Assembly (NCBI GenBank): GCA_900544065.1
Contig: UQTR01000081.1
Span: 1-9,170, forward strand
Reading direction: 5' to 3'
Length of the DNA stretch: 9,170 nt
Source: an uncultured Collinsella sp.
Lineage (GTDB): Bacteria; Actinomycetota; Coriobacteriia; Coriobacteriales; Coriobacteriaceae
Shown: in pieces, positions 9,082 through 9,170 of the stretch
How positions within the stretch are numbered: position 1 is the first letter of the stretch
Layout: every line of letters starts with the position of its first letter
Program-made: the position numbers and the translations under genes
The notes under the pieces: generated by a model
Seen by the model: the letters and a program-made list of their open reading frames with translations, nothing else
Told to the model about the DNA's origin: nothing
The model's database searches: none

Positions 9082-9117
9082 AACCTGCCACAATGGACAG
9101 GTTAATTTTGGCAGGTT
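9082..9117. repeat. Three AACCTG-type arms forming alternative hairpins upstream of secA
   Basis: AACCTGCCA (9082-9090) is perfectly complementary to TGGCAGGTT (9109-9117). It is also complementary, with one bulged A, to TGG-A-CAGGTT (9094-9103). The two pairings exclude each other. On the plus strand the outer hairpin is followed by TTTTA. The position between the contig end and secA would suit an operator, or the end of the gene upstream of secA. Confidence 0.5.
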
Positions 9118-9123
9118 TTATCT

Positions 9124-9170
9124 CTGTCTCTTATACACATCTCCGAGCCCACGAGACCCTAAGACATCTC
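9124..9170. other. Nextera adapter, i7 index and P7 start (library artefact)
   Basis: Bases 9124-9157 are the reverse complement of the Nextera read-2 adapter. They are followed by an 8-base index CCTAAGAC (9158-9165) and ATCTC (9166-9170), the first bases of the P7 flow-cell sequence. The order adapter-index-P7 is diagnostic. Genomic sequence ends at about 9123. Confidence 0.97.

Overview
The window looks like a contig from a high-GC actinobacterium of the class Coriobacteriia, most likely Collinsella or a close relative. I infer this from gene content, protein sequence style and codon bias, not from a search. Both ends are Illumina Nextera adapter plus i7 index sequence, so the biological insert runs only from about 42 to 9123. 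It reads as an untrimmed (meta)genomic assembly.

All seven genes lie on the minus strand. In transcription order, from high to low coordinates, they are: secA (Sec translocase ATPase), prfB (release factor 2, overlapping the secA stop by 1 nt), a YitT/YvjA-type membrane protein, the N-terminal and C-terminal halves of a split transketolase (1 nt apart), ftsE (with a ~170-residue Pro/Ala/Gln-rich N-terminal extension and a GTG start), and ftsX (overlapping ftsE by 14 nt, cut off by the contig end). An intrinsic terminator follows the second transketolase half. Another terminator-like hairpin lies between prfB and the YitT gene, directly against the YitT ribosome binding site.

The block is housekeeping: protein export (SecA), translation termination (RF2), divisome regulation and peptidoglycan hydrolase control (FtsEX), and the pentose phosphate pathway (transketolase). 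The order secA-prfB-(yvjA-like)-...-ftsE-ftsX resembles that of Bacillus subtilis. The transketolase pair looks like a lineage-specific insertion into it.

I do not see a new defence or mobile system. The points most worth a second look are: an RF2 anticodon tripeptide that reads Ser-Pro-Thr instead of Ser-Pro-Phe, together with no TGA among the six visible stop codons; a ~123-nt near-perfect hairpin plus a degenerate duplicated 30-nt motif in the tkt-ftsE intergenic region; the terminator placed against the YitT Shine-Dalgarno; overlapping alternative hairpins upstream of secA; and the FtsE extension.
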